A stretch of 64,000 nt of DNA from an uncultured Porphyromonadaceae bacterium (GCA_947643165.1 CANRVB010000003.1:1-64000), one strand, 5' to 3'; positions 44,946-55,034 are shown, counted from the first letter of the stretch. Translations and numbers: made by a program. Notes: generated by a model from the letters alone, not told the origin.

Positions 44946-45245
44946 ATAGCAGTCTTAATTCCAGTTCTTAATAAAGCCATATTTCGATAATATTATGATG
45001 GTCTTTGATGTGCTGATGTATGACGCGCTTCATGTAAGCATCTGTCAAATCAGGCTTGTTTATTATTATTCTATCTGATTGCTTCAATCGGGATGAGATG
45101 TTGGCGGGGATGCCGGATGGGAATGCGTGGATGGGAGGCGGGATTGGGCTCCAATATGCAGGCAAAAGGGCATCAAACAGGTAGTCAAAATGGTGAGGGG
45201 CTGAAAATTGTTTGTGGGGATGGCGGTAATTCGGTGGAAAATGAG
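44946..45245. other. Non-coding stretch upstream of thrS with a gene scrap
   Basis: The minus strand from about 45105 to 44946 reads SRLKQSDRIIINKPDLTDAY, MKRVIHQHIKDHHNIIEIWLY, a stop, then ELELRLLYKKSEE. This looks like an old coding fragment with a nonsense codon, without start or recognisable family. The rest, 45110-45245, is G-rich on the plus strand and holds nothing I can support. Confidence 0.35.
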
Positions 45246-45253
45246 TAAATTTG
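45246..45253 (+). promoter_or_regulatory. -7 box of the thrS operon
   Basis: TAAATTTG followed by C, 61 nt before ATG 45314. The leader contains a small hairpin CGTGC-N8-GCACG (about 45269-45286). No T-box or other riboswitch is recognisable. Confidence 0.55.
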
Positions 45254-45313
45254 CGGTTGCAATTGTCGCGTGCACTCGTAGGCACGTGGCTTCAGAACAA
45301 AATTTGCTAAGAA

Positions 45314-47251
45314 ATGATCAATATTACCTTTCCTGATAATTCAGTGAAGCAGTTTGAGGCCGGCGTTACGCCGCTTCAGATAGCAGAGAGTATCAGCAGC
45401 CGTCTGGCTCAGGACGTTCTGGCGTCGAGCGTAAACGGCCAGGAGTGGGACCTGACCCGCCCAATCAATGAGGATGCCGAGATACGGTTGTTCAAATGGG
45501 AGGATGCCGAGGGCAAGCATGCTTTCTGGCACAGCTCGGCGCACTTGCTTGCCGAGGCTCTGCAGGAACTCTATCCGGGTGTGAAGTTCGGCATAGGCCC
45601 AGCGATAGAGAATGGCTTCTATTATGACATCGATCCGGGTGAGCACACGCTGACATCGGCCGACTTCGGCAAGATCGAGAAGAAGATGATAGAGCTGGCC
45701 CGCACGAAGCAGCCTATAGTGAGAAATGAAATATCGAAGGCTGACGCGCTGAAAATGTTCGGCGACAGGGGCGAGGAATATAAGTGTGAGCTTATATCGG
45801 AACTTGAGGATGGCCACATAACCACGTATACCCAGGGTGAGTTCACGGATCTGTGCCGTGGCCCGCATCTTCCGACTACGGCACCTATCAAGGCTGCCAA
45901 AGTGATGTCGCTGGCGGGTGCATATTGGCGCGGTGACGAGAAGCGCAGTCAGCTTGTGCGCGTGTATGGTATAACTTTCCCGAAGCAGAAGATGCTGGAT
46001 GAGTATCTGGCAATGATAGAGGAGGCCAAGAAGCGTGACCACCGTAAGCTGGGCAAGGAGATGGAGCTGTTTGCTTTCAGCAACCGTGTGGGTGCCGGAT
46101 TGCCTTTGTGGCTGCCGAAGGGTGCCGCCCTGCGCGACAGGCTGGAGCAGTTCCTGCGCAAGATACAGAAGCAATACGGTTATCAGCAGGTGATAACCCC
46201 GCATATAGGCAACAAGCAGCTGTATGTGACTTCGGGTCACTATGCTAAGTATGGCAAGGATTCGTTCCAGCCGATACATACGCCCGAGGAGGGTGAGGAG
46301 TATATGCTGAAGCCTATGAACTGCCCTCACCACTGCGAGATATTCCGTGCGCTGCCCCGCAGCTACCGTGATCTGCCGCTGCGACTGGCTGAGTTTGGCA
46401 CGGTGTACCGCTATGAGCAGAGCGGTGAGCTGCACGGACTGACGAGAGTGCGTGGTTTCACGCAGGATGACGCGCATATATATTGTGCACCTGACCAGAT
46501 AAAGGATGAGTTCCTGAAGGTGATGGATATCATTCTGTATATCTTCAAGGCTCTTAAGTTTGACAATTACGAGGCTCAGATATCGCTGCGCGATCCGAAG
46601 AACAAGCAGAAGTATATAGGCAGCGACGAGAACTGGCACCTTGCGGAGCAGGCTATCATCGAGGCTTGCGAGGCCAAGGGTATAAAGGCGCGCCAGGAGC
46701 TTGGCGAGGCTGCGTTCTATGGTCCGAAGCTCGACTTCATGGTGAAGGATGCCCTTGGACGTCGCTGGCAGCTTGGCACAATACAGGTGGACTACAATCT
46801 TCCTGAGCGCTTTGAGCTGGAATATACGGGTTCAGACAACCAGAAGCATCGTCCGGTGATGATACACCGTGCGCCGTTCGGATCGCTGGAGCGCTTTGTA
46901 GCCGTGCTGCTCGAGCATACGGCTGGCCGCTTCCCGCTGTGGCTGGCTCCGGAGCAGTGTGTTGTGCTTCCGATATCGGAGAAGTATAACGACTATGCCT
47001 ATCATGTGGCAAGCGAGCTTGCCAAGCAGGACATACGCGCTACCGTGGACGACCGCAACGAGAAGATCGGCAAGAAAATCCGCGACAATGAGCTCAAAAG
47101 AATACCATATTTGCTCGTTGTAGGCGAAAAAGAGGCCTCGGAAGGCGAAGTTTCTGTAAGAAAACAGGGCGAAGGTGATAAAGGTACGATGAAAATTGCT
47201 ACCTTTGCAGCGAATTTGACCAAAGAGGTCGAAGAAATGATCAACCAATAA
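45314..47251 (+). CDS. thrS: Threonyl-tRNA synthetase
   Basis: 645 aa, full length. TGS domain at the start ([20 protein letters not shown]), editing domain with [11 protein letters not shown] and the later CRGPHLPTT, class II catalytic core with [10 protein letters not shown] and [13 protein letters not shown], and C-terminal anticodon-binding domain. It charges tRNA-Thr. It heads the translation operon thrS-infC-rpmI-rplT; infC starts 7 nt after its stop. Confidence 0.98.
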   Translation: MINITFPDNSVKQFEAGVTPLQIAESISSRLAQDVLASSVNGQEWDLTRPINEDAEIRLFKWEDAEGKHAFWHSSAHLLAEALQELYPGVKFGIGPAIENGFYYDIDPGEHTLTSADFGKIEKKMIELARTKQPIVRNEISKADALKMFGDRGEEYKCELISELEDGHITTYTQGEFTDLCRGPHLPTTAPIKAAKVMSLAGAYWRGDEKRSQLVRVYGITFPKQKMLDEYLAMIEEAKKRDHRKLGKEMELFAFSNRVGAGLPLWLPKGAALRDRLEQFLRKIQKQYGYQQVITPHIGNKQLYVTSGHYAKYGKDSFQPIHTPEEGEEYMLKPMNCPHHCEIFRALPRSYRDLPLRLAEFGTVYRYEQSGELHGLTRVRGFTQDDAHIYCAPDQIKDEFLKVMDIILYIFKALKFDNYEAQISLRDPKNKQKYIGSDENWHLAEQAIIEACEAKGIKARQELGEAAFYGPKLDFMVKDALGRRWQLGTIQVDYNLPERFELEYTGSDNQKHRPVMIHRAPFGSLERFVAVLLEHTAGRFPLWLAPEQCVVLPISEKYNDYAYHVASELAKQDIRATVDDRNEKIGKKIRDNELKRIPYLLVVGEKEASEGEVSVRKQGEGDKGTMKIATFAANLTKEVEEMINQ

Positions 47252-47258
47252 ACCCTGA

Positions 47259-47855
47259 ATGGATAAAAAACCGTACGTACCCCAGGGCCCGCGCCGCCCG
47301 TCGAACAATGGACCGCGCCGCCCTAACGACCGCAACAATGCGGCCAAAGACCCCTACATTACCAACGAGCGTATCCGCGCCCGTGAAGTGCGCCTGGTAG
47401 GCGACAATGTAGAGCCGGGCATATATTCCATACAGGAAGCTCTGCGCATGGCTCATGAGCAGGAACTTGATCTGATAGAGATCTCGCCCACCGCAGAGCC
47501 GCCGGTATGCAAGATACTTGATTACCAAAAGTATCTGTACCAGCAGAAGAAGCGCCAGAAGGAGCAGAAGGCCAAAGCTACGAAAGTGGTGGTGAAGGAG
47601 ATCAGATTCGGGCCTCAGACCGATGACCATGACTACAACTTCAAGCTGAAGCATGCCGTAGGGTTCCTTCAGGAAGGCGCTAAGGTGAAAGCCTATGTGT
47701 TCTTCAAGGGCCGCTCGATACTGTTCAAGGAACAGGGTGAGGTGCTTCTGCTGCGTTTCGCCAACGATCTGGAGGAGTATGGCAAGGTAGAACAAATGCC
47801 TGTGCTTGAGGGCAAGCGCATGATTATCATGATATCGCCCAAAAAGAAACAGTAG
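47259..47855 (+). CDS. infC: Translation initiation factor IF-3
   Basis: 198 aa. It binds the 30S subunit and checks start-codon pairing. A basic, Pro-Asn-Arg-rich leader of about 30 residues precedes the classic [18 protein letters not shown] core, the linker, and the C-terminal domain ([20 protein letters not shown]). The start is ATG, not the rare AUU used in E. coli, so that form of self-control is absent. Confidence 0.97.
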   Translation: MDKKPYVPQGPRRPSNNGPRRPNDRNNAAKDPYITNERIRAREVRLVGDNVEPGIYSIQEALRMAHEQELDLIEISPTAEPPVCKILDYQKYLYQQKKRQKEQKAKATKVVVKEIRFGPQTDDHDYNFKLKHAVGFLQEGAKVKAYVFFKGRSILFKEQGEVLLLRFANDLEEYGKVEQMPVLEGKRMIIMISPKKKQ

Positions 47856-47933
47856 CACGACAATATTAACAGAAAGCTGATCGGCCGATCATCGGCCAAT
47901 ATATAGCATAAACAAAAAATCACCAAAACAAAA

Positions 47934-48131
47934 ATGCCTAAGATTAAGACTAATTCCGGTGCCAAAAAGAGGTTCGCCCTTACCGGATCAGGAAAGATCA
48001 AGAGAAAACATGCTTTCAAGAGCCACATCTTGACCAAGAAGACCAAGAAGCAGAAACGCAACCTGACACACTTCGGTCTGGTAAACAAGGTAGACGTAAA
48101 CAGCGTTAAGTCGCTTCTCGCTCTCAAGTAA
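47934..48131 (+). CDS. rpmI: 50S ribosomal protein L35
   Basis: 65 aa, highly basic, [20 protein letters not shown] then [20 protein letters not shown]. Part of the large subunit. Lies 78 nt after infC in the conserved order. Confidence 0.97.
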   Translation: MPKIKTNSGAKKRFALTGSGKIKRKHAFKSHILTKKTKKQKRNLTHFGLVNKVDVNSVKSLLALK

Positions 48132-48291
48132 AGCATGGCGGAGCGTGTCTCCGCATTCTGCAAGCCGCCTCAGCAATGTGCGGTGGCTACCGTGATTTTT
48201 TCAACCACACCAACCTATCCAACAACCGAGTGTATAGCCCACAAGAGTAGGCGTCGGAGCCTTCCGCTAACACTCACAACCAAACAACACA

Positions 48292-48642
48292 ATGCCAAGA
48301 TCAGTAAATCATGTAGCTTCAAGAGCTCGCCGAAAGAAAATCTTAAAACTCACCCGCGGTTACTTCGGATGCCGTCGTAACGTATGGACTGTAGCCAAGA
48401 ATACTTGGGAAAAGGGTCTTACCTACGCATACCGCGACCGTAAGGACAACAAGGGTAACTTCCGCGCTCTGTGGATACAGCGTATCAACGCTGCCGCCCG
48501 TCTGGAAGATCTGTCTTACAGCAAGCTGATGGGTCTTATCCACAAGTCGGGTATCGAGATCAACCGTAAGGTTCTCGCCGACCTGGCTCTCAACAATCCC
48601 GCAGCTTTCAAGGCTATCGTGGAGAAGGTGAAGAACGCATAA
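48292..48642 (+). CDS. rplT: 50S ribosomal protein L20
   Basis: 116 aa, [20 protein letters not shown] and the conserved [21 protein letters not shown]-type core. It binds 23S rRNA early in assembly. The 160-nt gap before it contains a stem GCGGAG-CGTG-TCTCCGC (about 48139) and may hold an L20-type autoregulatory structure; this is not certain. A strong terminator follows. Confidence 0.97.
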   Translation: MPRSVNHVASRARRKKILKLTRGYFGCRRNVWTVAKNTWEKGLTYAYRDRKDNKGNFRALWIQRINAAARLEDLSYSKLMGLIHKSGIEINRKVLADLALNNPAAFKAIVEKVKNA

Positions 48643-48662
48643 GGCAAGCTTATCAAAAATAG

Positions 48663-48701
48663 CATACCCGCCGGCTGATGAGCCGAGCGGGTATGTTTTG
48701 T
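48663..48701 (+). terminator. Terminator of the thrS-rplT operon
   Basis: Stem CATACCCGC plus inner GGCT/AGCC, closing arm GCGGGTATG, followed by TTTTGTTT. Confidence 0.88.
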
Positions 48702-48707
48702 TTCATA

Positions 48708-50033
48708 TCAATGGTTATCGGTCCGGGGTGAGGTAAGATTGACTTCCCGGTAGTCGGCACTGGCTGCGCGGAGGCGAAATAGAGGGCACATGAGTGCGAT
48801 ATGCTCAAAGATCTCGCTCTGCACGGCTTCGTAGGCTGTCCATTGGGTCGTTGTATAGCAATAGATCTGCAGAGGCATTCCTTCGGGCGAAGGTTTCATG
48901 ATGCGCACGAGTATCTGCTGATCTTTTGCAACAAGCGGATGGGCGAGAAGGTAGGAGCACATATAGGCGCGAAACAGACCGAGATTGGTATCAATCGTAC
49001 CGTTGACCACAGCCACGCCAGGGTCGTAGAGCGGGCCATGGCTACGGATACGCTCGATGAATTGCTTCATGCCAGGGAGCGATGACACGCTGTCGATTAG
49101 ATCAGGGGTGGCCGCAATGATCGAATCGTTGTCGAAATAAAAGCTGCGCGATATGAGTCGCCAGCCACTGTCGCTCATGCCGCGCCAGTTCTGAAAGGAG
49201 GTGCTTACAAGTGTGTATGGAGGAAGGGTGACTATGGTGTTGTCCCAATTGCGCACTTTCACGGCCGAGAGCGTGACTTCGGTGACAATACCGTCGGCTA
49301 TGGTCGAAGGTACCACTATCCAGTCACCCACATGAAGCATGTCGTTCTGTGACAGCTGTATACCGGCCACAAATCCCAGTATGCTGTCCTTGAAAATGAG
49401 CATCAACGCGGCCGCAAAAGCTCCAAGACCCGTGAGCAACACTGCGGGCGATTTGTCGACAAGAACCGATACGGATACTATGGCTGCGATGATCCACAGG
49501 ATCCCGCAGATAATGTTGATGATGCCTTGGAGCGGGAGATTACGGGTATTGTTGCGCTTGTCGAACCTCTGCCACGCAAATGTGAGCACAACGCATATTG
49601 CATTGGTAACAACGATGATACAGTAGACCAGCAAAAGCAGTTTGAGCAGATGAAGCAGTGAACTGTTGCGATCGAACGCCAACGGAATAAGGCATAGAAT
49701 GACGACAGGAGGAATGACATGGCTGCAACGTGACAGTACCTTGCGACGCAGGAGCTGTGACCCGACCTCGGTGTGATAGGCATCGACAATACGACGCGTA
49801 CACCAAAGTATGACCGACCGCACAGCCCAGCCAATAAAAATGGCTATCAACGAGACTATTATGACATAGATCACCTCTTCAATCGTTTTTTCATGCGCCA
49901 AGCCAAGACGGTCGAGTACGGCGGTGATATGGACCATGAGCCACGTGGCGAGCTTATGGCTTGGAACTAATGTTGAAGTGACATCTGTATTCATAAACAG
50001 CAGGATAGGTATTGCAGCCGGACGGTCCGACAT
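48708..50033 (-). CDS. Mechanosensitive ion channel, MscS family (YbdG/MscM-like)
   Basis: 441 aa. Five or so membrane segments (IYVIIVSLIAIFIGWAV; HVIPPVVILCLIPLAF; LLKLLLLVYCIIVV; IICGILWIIAAIVSVSVL) lead to the pore-lining and beta domain region: LLTGLGAFAAALMLIFKDSILGF, then NDMLHVGDWIVV and VRNWDNTIVTLPPYTLVS. The long C-terminal domain is typical of the YbdG branch, which responds to mild osmotic downshift. The start could be ATG 49994 (MNTDVTSTLV) instead. Confidence 0.9.
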   Translation of the reverse strand: MSDRPAAIPILLFMNTDVTSTLVPSHKLATWLMVHITAVLDRLGLAHEKTIEEVIYVIIVSLIAIFIGWAVRSVILWCTRRIVDAYHTEVGSQLLRRKVLSRCSHVIPPVVILCLIPLAFDRNSSLLHLLKLLLLVYCIIVVTNAICVVLTFAWQRFDKRNNTRNLPLQGIINIICGILWIIAAIVSVSVLVDKSPAVLLTGLGAFAAALMLIFKDSILGFVAGIQLSQNDMLHVGDWIVVPSTIADGIVTEVTLSAVKVRNWDNTIVTLPPYTLVSTSFQNWRGMSDSGWRLISRSFYFDNDSIIAATPDLIDSVSSLPGMKQFIERIRSHGPLYDPGVAVVNGTIDTNLGLFRAYMCSYLLAHPLVAKDQQILVRIMKPSPEGMPLQIYCYTTTQWTAYEAVQSEIFEHIALMCPLFRLRAASADYREVNLTSPRTDNH

Positions 50034-50092
50034 ATATTTACGGTTATAACGTCCGTTGCTGTTGCTTGGTTTCGGCAGGCAAGTTGGCTGAC

Positions 50093-50161
50093 GCCGAACT
50101 TACTACCGTTCGGCAAACATGCAAATGAATTTGCGTTTGCGCTCACTTAATCGTAACTTTG
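50093..50161 (+). promoter_or_regulatory. Hairpin-promoter repeat, single copy, before the Rid gene
   Basis: CCGAAC...GTTCGG arms are followed by GCAAAC (50113) and GTTTGC (50135) around the core CAAATGAATTTG. Then comes -7 box TAACTTTG at 50154-50161. The TTG of the core (50131-50133) is exactly 20 nt before the -7 box. The layout equals that of the 18-kb repeats, with changed but still pairing stem bases. Confidence 0.75.
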
Positions 50162-50190
50162 CAATCGGAAGAACGTTGACACCGACAACA

Positions 50191-51333
50191 ATGAAGTATT
50201 CGACTACAGACTTTACCGACTTGAATGTGATTATGCGCAAGTCGTATTTCCGTCCGGCGGCAGGTGTCGCCGAATGTCATGTCGTGCTGAATATCATAGA
50301 GCCAGGAAGCTCGTTTGAGTGTCAGCTTAAGGCGATCGAATCGGCCATACGCCGGACTACTGAAGAGTGTGGCAAGGAAGGGCTGAAACCTGTGATGATG
50401 CGCTACTTTCTGAGCGACGCAGCCAATCAGGCCAACCTATTGGAGCATCAGACTGAACCGATAGCCACATCGATAATTGAACAACCACCTTTGCGCGGCA
50501 CAAAAATAGCTGTGTATATGTATCTTGTTGCGGGAATGACCGGAAAGATGGTCAATGGCATGACCGAATATCCGCACAACGGATACCGCCACGTCTGGTA
50601 TACGGGAGGTAGCGTGCCCGGTGCCGACAGTGAGTCAGCCACTTTCGAGCTACTCAATAATCATGCCTCCCGGCTGAATGAGATCGGCATAAGCTTCAGA
50701 GATGAATGCGCAAGGACATGGTTCTTCGTGCATGACGTAGATGTCAACTACAATGGAGTGGTGAAAGGTCGCAACCGTATGTTTGACTCCATAGGCCTGA
50801 CGTCCGGCACCCACTTCATAGCGAGCACAGGTATAGGTGGACGTAGCAGTGATCCTGATGTAAAAGTACAGATGGACGCATACAGTATCGGCGGCCTTCA
50901 ACCTGGCCAGCTTGGATATCTGTATGCCCGCGACCATCTGAACAGTACATCTGAATATGGTGTAGCCTTTGAGCGTGGAGCTATGGTTGACTACGGGGAC
51001 CGCCGGACAATATTGATATCCGGCACCGCCAGCATAGACAATAAAGGCAGGATAGTGAATCCCGGCAATATAGAGGGTCAGACCGAACGCATGATAGAAA
51101 ATGTCGGGGCTCTGCTGGCCGAGGCCGGTGCGGACTTCGATGATGTATCGCATATGACAGTATATCTGCGCGACATGGCCGACTACACATGTGTAAGCCG
51201 TATATTCGAAGAACGTTTCCACCACATACCACGGGTTATGGTTCTTGCCCCTGTATGCCGCCCGGGATGGCTGATAGAAATGGAATGTATGGCAACCGTT
51301 GCGGCCGACAATCCGCAGTTCAGACCATTCTGA
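50191..51333 (+). CDS. Rid-superfamily (YjgF/chorismatase-like) protein
   Basis: 380 aa from ATG 50191. The N-terminal half (ECHVVLNIIEPGSSFECQL) is unassigned; the C-terminal half has a Rid/YjgF-type fold: RRTILISGTASIDNKGRIVN, then IENVGALLAEAGADFDDVSH, MTVYLRDMADY and VCRPGWLIEMECMA. The two-part layout is like FkbO/Hyg5 chorismatases, which hydrolyse chorismate, but the catalytic residues cannot be confirmed by eye. It may also be an enamine-deaminase-like protein. It is driven by the hairpin promoter. The ccsA-like gene begins 8 nt after its stop, so both are on one transcript. Confidence 0.75.
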   Translation: MKYSTTDFTDLNVIMRKSYFRPAAGVAECHVVLNIIEPGSSFECQLKAIESAIRRTTEECGKEGLKPVMMRYFLSDAANQANLLEHQTEPIATSIIEQPPLRGTKIAVYMYLVAGMTGKMVNGMTEYPHNGYRHVWYTGGSVPGADSESATFELLNNHASRLNEIGISFRDECARTWFFVHDVDVNYNGVVKGRNRMFDSIGLTSGTHFIASTGIGGRSSDPDVKVQMDAYSIGGLQPGQLGYLYARDHLNSTSEYGVAFERGAMVDYGDRRTILISGTASIDNKGRIVNPGNIEGQTERMIENVGALLAEAGADFDDVSHMTVYLRDMADYTCVSRIFEERFHHIPRVMVLAPVCRPGWLIEMECMATVAADNPQFRPF

Positions 51334-51341
51334 TAAAACAG

Positions 51342-53252
51342 ATGGCAAAAAAGGCAGCTATAATATTATGGTACGCGCTGACGGCAATATTGGCCGTCAG
51401 TACTTTTTACACCGGCAGCGGCATATATGGCAGCACGTGGTTTGCAGCAGTTTGGAGTGTTGTCGGGCTTGCCCTGATCATTGCCTTGTCGACCAAGGCA
51501 ATGCATCACAACGTCGGCAGTATGATGCTCCATTCCGCCCTGCTTCTTATCCTGACCGGAGGCGCGATAACAGGATATACCGGCAACAAGGGCACAATGC
51601 ATCTCGGACAAGACAGAGAAAGCGACCGTTTCATTATGGACAACGGCCGGATAGGCACTCTGCCATTTACCGTCAGACTCGACAGTTTCACAATAGAGAA
51701 ACATCCCGGACTTGAGCGACCCGCCGACTATGTCAGCCACGTCAGAATAGATGGAAAACCGACCGCCATATCGGTCAATAATGTTTACAGCGCTCAAGGG
51801 TTCAGGATATATCAGTCATCTTATACCGGCAACAATGACTCTATACTCAGCATCAACCACGACCCATGGGGCACAACGGTAAGCTATGCAGGCTACCTCC
51901 TGATGGTAGCGGGATGGATAGCCGTCATGTGCCGGCGACGTGGCCGGTTCAGAAAATTACTGCGCGGATTCACCACAACAGCCTTGATAATGGCGCCTAT
52001 ATGGCACACTTCAGCTGCAAACAGCAGCATTCCCATACCCGCTCCATCCGATCAGGTACTCTATCAAGGTCGCGTCGCTCCATTCCACACTCCGGCCTCA
52101 GAATTGGTAAGAAAAGTAACGGGATCAACCAGTTTTGGCAATCAGCCAGCCGAGCAGACTGCCGCATCTATCATCAGCCAACCCGACAAGTGGAAACATA
52201 TTCCCCTCATATATGTGAAGAACAAGGAGTTGAGAAAACGGTTGGGAATGCAAGGATCTCACATATCTATCGACTCACTGTTCACTGCCGATGGACGGTA
52301 TAAACCCGAAATACTTTACAGTGGCACCGACAACGGCATCGACCGGGCTATACTGGAACTTGACGCGACAGTCGCACTGATAGCACAAGCCCAGTCAGGA
52401 TTACTGGTGCAACCGCTCCCCGACGGAATGGGGAGACTGCCTGAATGGCGCGTGCAAGCCGAGATAATCTACAACGATTTTGCCTGGAGCAAAATATTTT
52501 TCATGGTTATGCTCCCCATAGCCCTGGCTTCGCTGATGCTCACGGCTTGGGGAAGCCGAATGGCTACATTGCTTTTCAACAGTCTTACCATCATAGCTAT
52601 CGCAGCCTTAGCATGGCAGCTATGCGGCTATATTCTGCGGTGGATCATAGCTTCACGTATTCCGCTCGGCAATGGTGGCGAGACGCTGCAATTCCTATCC
52701 CTATTGCTGGCTGCCGCAGGTTGTTGCGTGTGCAGCCTGTCGCGACAACGCGCTTTAGGGTCCATCACCCTTCTCATGTCAGGCTTCTGCGGACTTGTAG
52801 GCTGGCTGGCAATGCGCGATCCGGCCATCACCCCTCTGCTCCCTGTGCTCAACTCGCCTTGGCTTGCCATTCATGTAAGTCTGGTAATGACAGCATACGC
52901 CATGCTCACCTTCACCGCACTAACGGCATGTATAGCTCTCCTACGTCCCTCCGAGCGCTATCATTCGCTCATACTAATAGTGCTATATCCGGCCCTTGCC
53001 CTACTGTCGGCAGGTATATTCAGCGGCGCCGTCTGGGCAAACGAGTCATGGGGCCGCTACTGGGCCTGGGATCCGAAAGAGACATGGGCTCTGATCACCC
53101 TTATGGTCTATGTCGTGCCACTCCACCGTGGCGCCGGTCCACTCCACCGTTATGGACGGATATTTTTCATTTATATAGCAATATCATTTCTCACCGTCAT
53201 CATGACATACTACGGTGTGAACTATTTACCCTCACTCCATGCCTATCAATAG
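51342..53252 (+). CDS. ccsA: Cytochrome c biogenesis protein, ResB-CcsA fusion
   Basis: 636 aa from ATG 51342 (MAKKAAIILWYALTAIL). The N-terminal membrane part with periplasmic loop (FTVRLDSFTIEKHPG; FRIYQSSYTGNNDS) is ResB-like and the C-terminal part is CcsA with the heme-handling WWD-type motif WGRYWAWDPKETWALITLMVY region and conserved His. The fused system II machinery exports heme and attaches it to apocytochrome c. Its stop overlaps the next gene start by 14 nt. Confidence 0.88.
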   Translation: MAKKAAIILWYALTAILAVSTFYTGSGIYGSTWFAAVWSVVGLALIIALSTKAMHHNVGSMMLHSALLLILTGGAITGYTGNKGTMHLGQDRESDRFIMDNGRIGTLPFTVRLDSFTIEKHPGLERPADYVSHVRIDGKPTAISVNNVYSAQGFRIYQSSYTGNNDSILSINHDPWGTTVSYAGYLLMVAGWIAVMCRRRGRFRKLLRGFTTTALIMAPIWHTSAANSSIPIPAPSDQVLYQGRVAPFHTPASELVRKVTGSTSFGNQPAEQTAASIISQPDKWKHIPLIYVKNKELRKRLGMQGSHISIDSLFTADGRYKPEILYSGTDNGIDRAILELDATVALIAQAQSGLLVQPLPDGMGRLPEWRVQAEIIYNDFAWSKIFFMVMLPIALASLMLTAWGSRMATLLFNSLTIIAIAALAWQLCGYILRWIIASRIPLGNGGETLQFLSLLLAAAGCCVCSLSRQRALGSITLLMSGFCGLVGWLAMRDPAITPLLPVLNSPWLAIHVSLVMTAYAMLTFTALTACIALLRPSERYHSLILIVLYPALALLSAGIFSGAVWANESWGRYWAWDPKETWALITLMVYVVPLHRGAGPLHRYGRIFFIYIAISFLTVIMTYYGVNYLPSLHAYQ

Positions 53253-54690
53253 CGACTACATAATCACTTTGTCCAGCCCCACGCTCAAATACACCGGGGT
53301 AGAGATACTCAATCCCCACGGTGCCCGCATAGCCCACGGGGTCACAGCCATTGTCGGCCCTAACGGATCCGGCAAATCCACACTCGCGCGGATAATAGAA
53401 CGTGGACGCAATTTTGCCACCAACAAGATTGAAGTATCCATTCCCGACATACGTATCCGGACTATCGAGTTTGCCGACATACACTCGCTCACAGGTTTCA
53501 AAGCCGGATACTACCAGCAACGCTACGAGGCCACGATGAACGATGAGGTCCCGACTGTCGGCCAGCTGTTTGCAGAACGTACAGCTACCGGCACATGGCA
53601 GCGGCTCACCCGTCAGATGAATCTCGAAGGCATCGAGGAGAAAAAAGTCAACTACCTGTCCTCCGGCGAACTGCGCAAAATGCTTGTCATCAACGCATTG
53701 TTCGGTCTCCCCGACCTTCTGATCCTCGACAACCCTTTCATCGGCCTCGATGCAGACGGACGAGCAAGTGTCAACGCCGCATTCAAAGCCATAGCCGAAA
53801 AAGGTGTGAGCATAATGCTCCTGCTCTGCGACACTTCCGAGATACCCGACTACGCCACCGACATAATAGCCATGGCCGACTTGACCATACTCCCCGCAGG
53901 CACCGATCCCGACACTCTGTTCGGCTACTCGACTTCCGGCAATATTCCGGCACGCGGCAATGGCTATGACTATAATGATACCGCTCAGATATTCTCATTG
54001 ACCGATTGCCAGGTGAGCATCGGCGACCGCGTGCTGATCCCCTCGGTCAGCTGGACGGTTAAACGCGGCGAATGCTGGGCGCTGTCGGGCCGGAACGGCT
54101 GTGGAAAATCCACACTGCTGAGTCTTATTCATGCAGACAATCCCCAGGCCTATGCGCGGCCTGTCAGCCTGTTCGGACAACGTCGCGGATCGGGAGAGAC
54201 CATCTGGGACATCAAGCGCCGCATAGGCTACATATCTCCCGAGATGCACCTTTACTTCAACGGTGGCAACAACACCGTCCTCAATATTGTCGCTCAAGGC
54301 CTCAACGATACGGTTGGCATGTTCCGAAAGCTCACTCCCGCCCAGATAGCCACAGCAATGGAGTGGCTGAGACTCTTCAGACTCGACAGTATGGCCGACC
54401 GACGGTTCTCCACCCTCTCCTGCGGCGAGCAACGGCTTGTATTGCTTGCTCGGACCCTGGTCAAGAATCCCGAGCTGCTGATACTTGACGAACCGCTCCA
54501 CGGACTCGACATGGCACGGAAAAGAGAAATGATAAAAGTCATCGACAGAATGTGCCGGCGCGACAACACCACACTCGTTTTCGTGACCCACAATCCCGAC
54601 GAATTGCCCGCCTGCGTCGACCGCCGGTTCGACCTCAATACCGTCAGCGCTGACGCACACGTCGGTCAAGAGCCTCTATCATACACGTAA
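53239..54690 (+). CDS. Tandem ABC ATPase, ModF-like
   Basis: 483 aa with two nucleotide-binding domains. First: Walker A GPNGSGKST, signature YLSSGELRK, Walker B DLLILDN with Asn instead of Asp-Glu. Second: Walker A GRNGCGKST, signature LSCGEQRLV, Walker B LLILDEPLHGLD. No membrane part is encoded. The tandem form resembles ModF/PhrA ATPases, whose role is unclear. The first site lacks the catalytic Glu and is probably degenerate. It overlaps the ccsA gene by 14 nt, and its end overlaps the convergent merR by 47 nt. Confidence 0.85.
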   Translation: MPINSDYIITLSSPTLKYTGVEILNPHGARIAHGVTAIVGPNGSGKSTLARIIERGRNFATNKIEVSIPDIRIRTIEFADIHSLTGFKAGYYQQRYEATMNDEVPTVGQLFAERTATGTWQRLTRQMNLEGIEEKKVNYLSSGELRKMLVINALFGLPDLLILDNPFIGLDADGRASVNAAFKAIAEKGVSIMLLLCDTSEIPDYATDIIAMADLTILPAGTDPDTLFGYSTSGNIPARGNGYDYNDTAQIFSLTDCQVSIGDRVLIPSVSWTVKRGECWALSGRNGCGKSTLLSLIHADNPQAYARPVSLFGQRRGSGETIWDIKRRIGYISPEMHLYFNGGNNTVLNIVAQGLNDTVGMFRKLTPAQIATAMEWLRLFRLDSMADRRFSTLSCGEQRLVLLARTLVKNPELLILDEPLHGLDMARKREMIKVIDRMCRRDNTTLVFVTHNPDELPACVDRRFDLNTVSADAHVGQEPLSYT

Positions 54691-54988
54691 GCTCCTCCCT
54701 TATGGCGTGGAGTCGTCTCACGGCCATCGCCTTGCGCGATATTCCGTCGGGATTGGTGCGCATCAGCTCCTGCGCGGCATCGAGCTTGAAGCCGCGTTCC
54801 TTCACAAGATAGTGTATCGTGGCTATGGCATCTACATCGGCCGGAGTATACAGACGCGTACCCTTTTCATTGCGTTTTGGCTTGATTACAGTGAATTTCG
54901 ACTCCCAGAATCGCAGTGTCGGCAGCGACACCCCCAGCAGTTCGGCCACTTCGCGTATACGGTAATATTTCTTGGTCAGTTTGTCCAT
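54644..54988 (-). CDS. MerR-family transcriptional regulator
   Basis: 114 aa from ATG 54988 (MDKLTKKYYRIREVAELLGV). The N-terminal winged HTH (SLPTLRFWESKFTVIKPKRN, then RLYTPADVDAI) and a coiled-coil-like C-terminus without Cys clusters make it a general MerR-like protein, probably not a metal sensor. The longer reading upstream passes through its own promoter and is rejected. Its promoter overlaps that of alaS. Confidence 0.88.
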   Translation of the reverse strand: MDKLTKKYYRIREVAELLGVSLPTLRFWESKFTVIKPKRNEKGTRLYTPADVDAIATIHYLVKERGFKLDAAQELMRTNPDGISRKAMAVRRLHAIREELTCMIEALDRRVRQR

Positions 54989-55003
54989 TAAGAGCACTTT
55001 GGC

Positions 55004-55034
55004 TTGCAAAAATAGCAATTTTAAATTAATTTTG
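55004..55034. promoter_or_regulatory. Overlapping divergent promoters, merR / alaS
   Basis: Rightward: TTG 55004-55006, 20-nt spacer, TAATTTTG 55027-55034. Leftward: -7 box TATTTTTG at 55014-55007. The leftward -7 box touches the rightward -33 element, so polymerase bound to one should block the other. Confidence 0.65.

Noticed and set aside
45341-46639. 432-aa open frame on the minus strand
   Set aside because: Antisense to thrS; no start context or domain.
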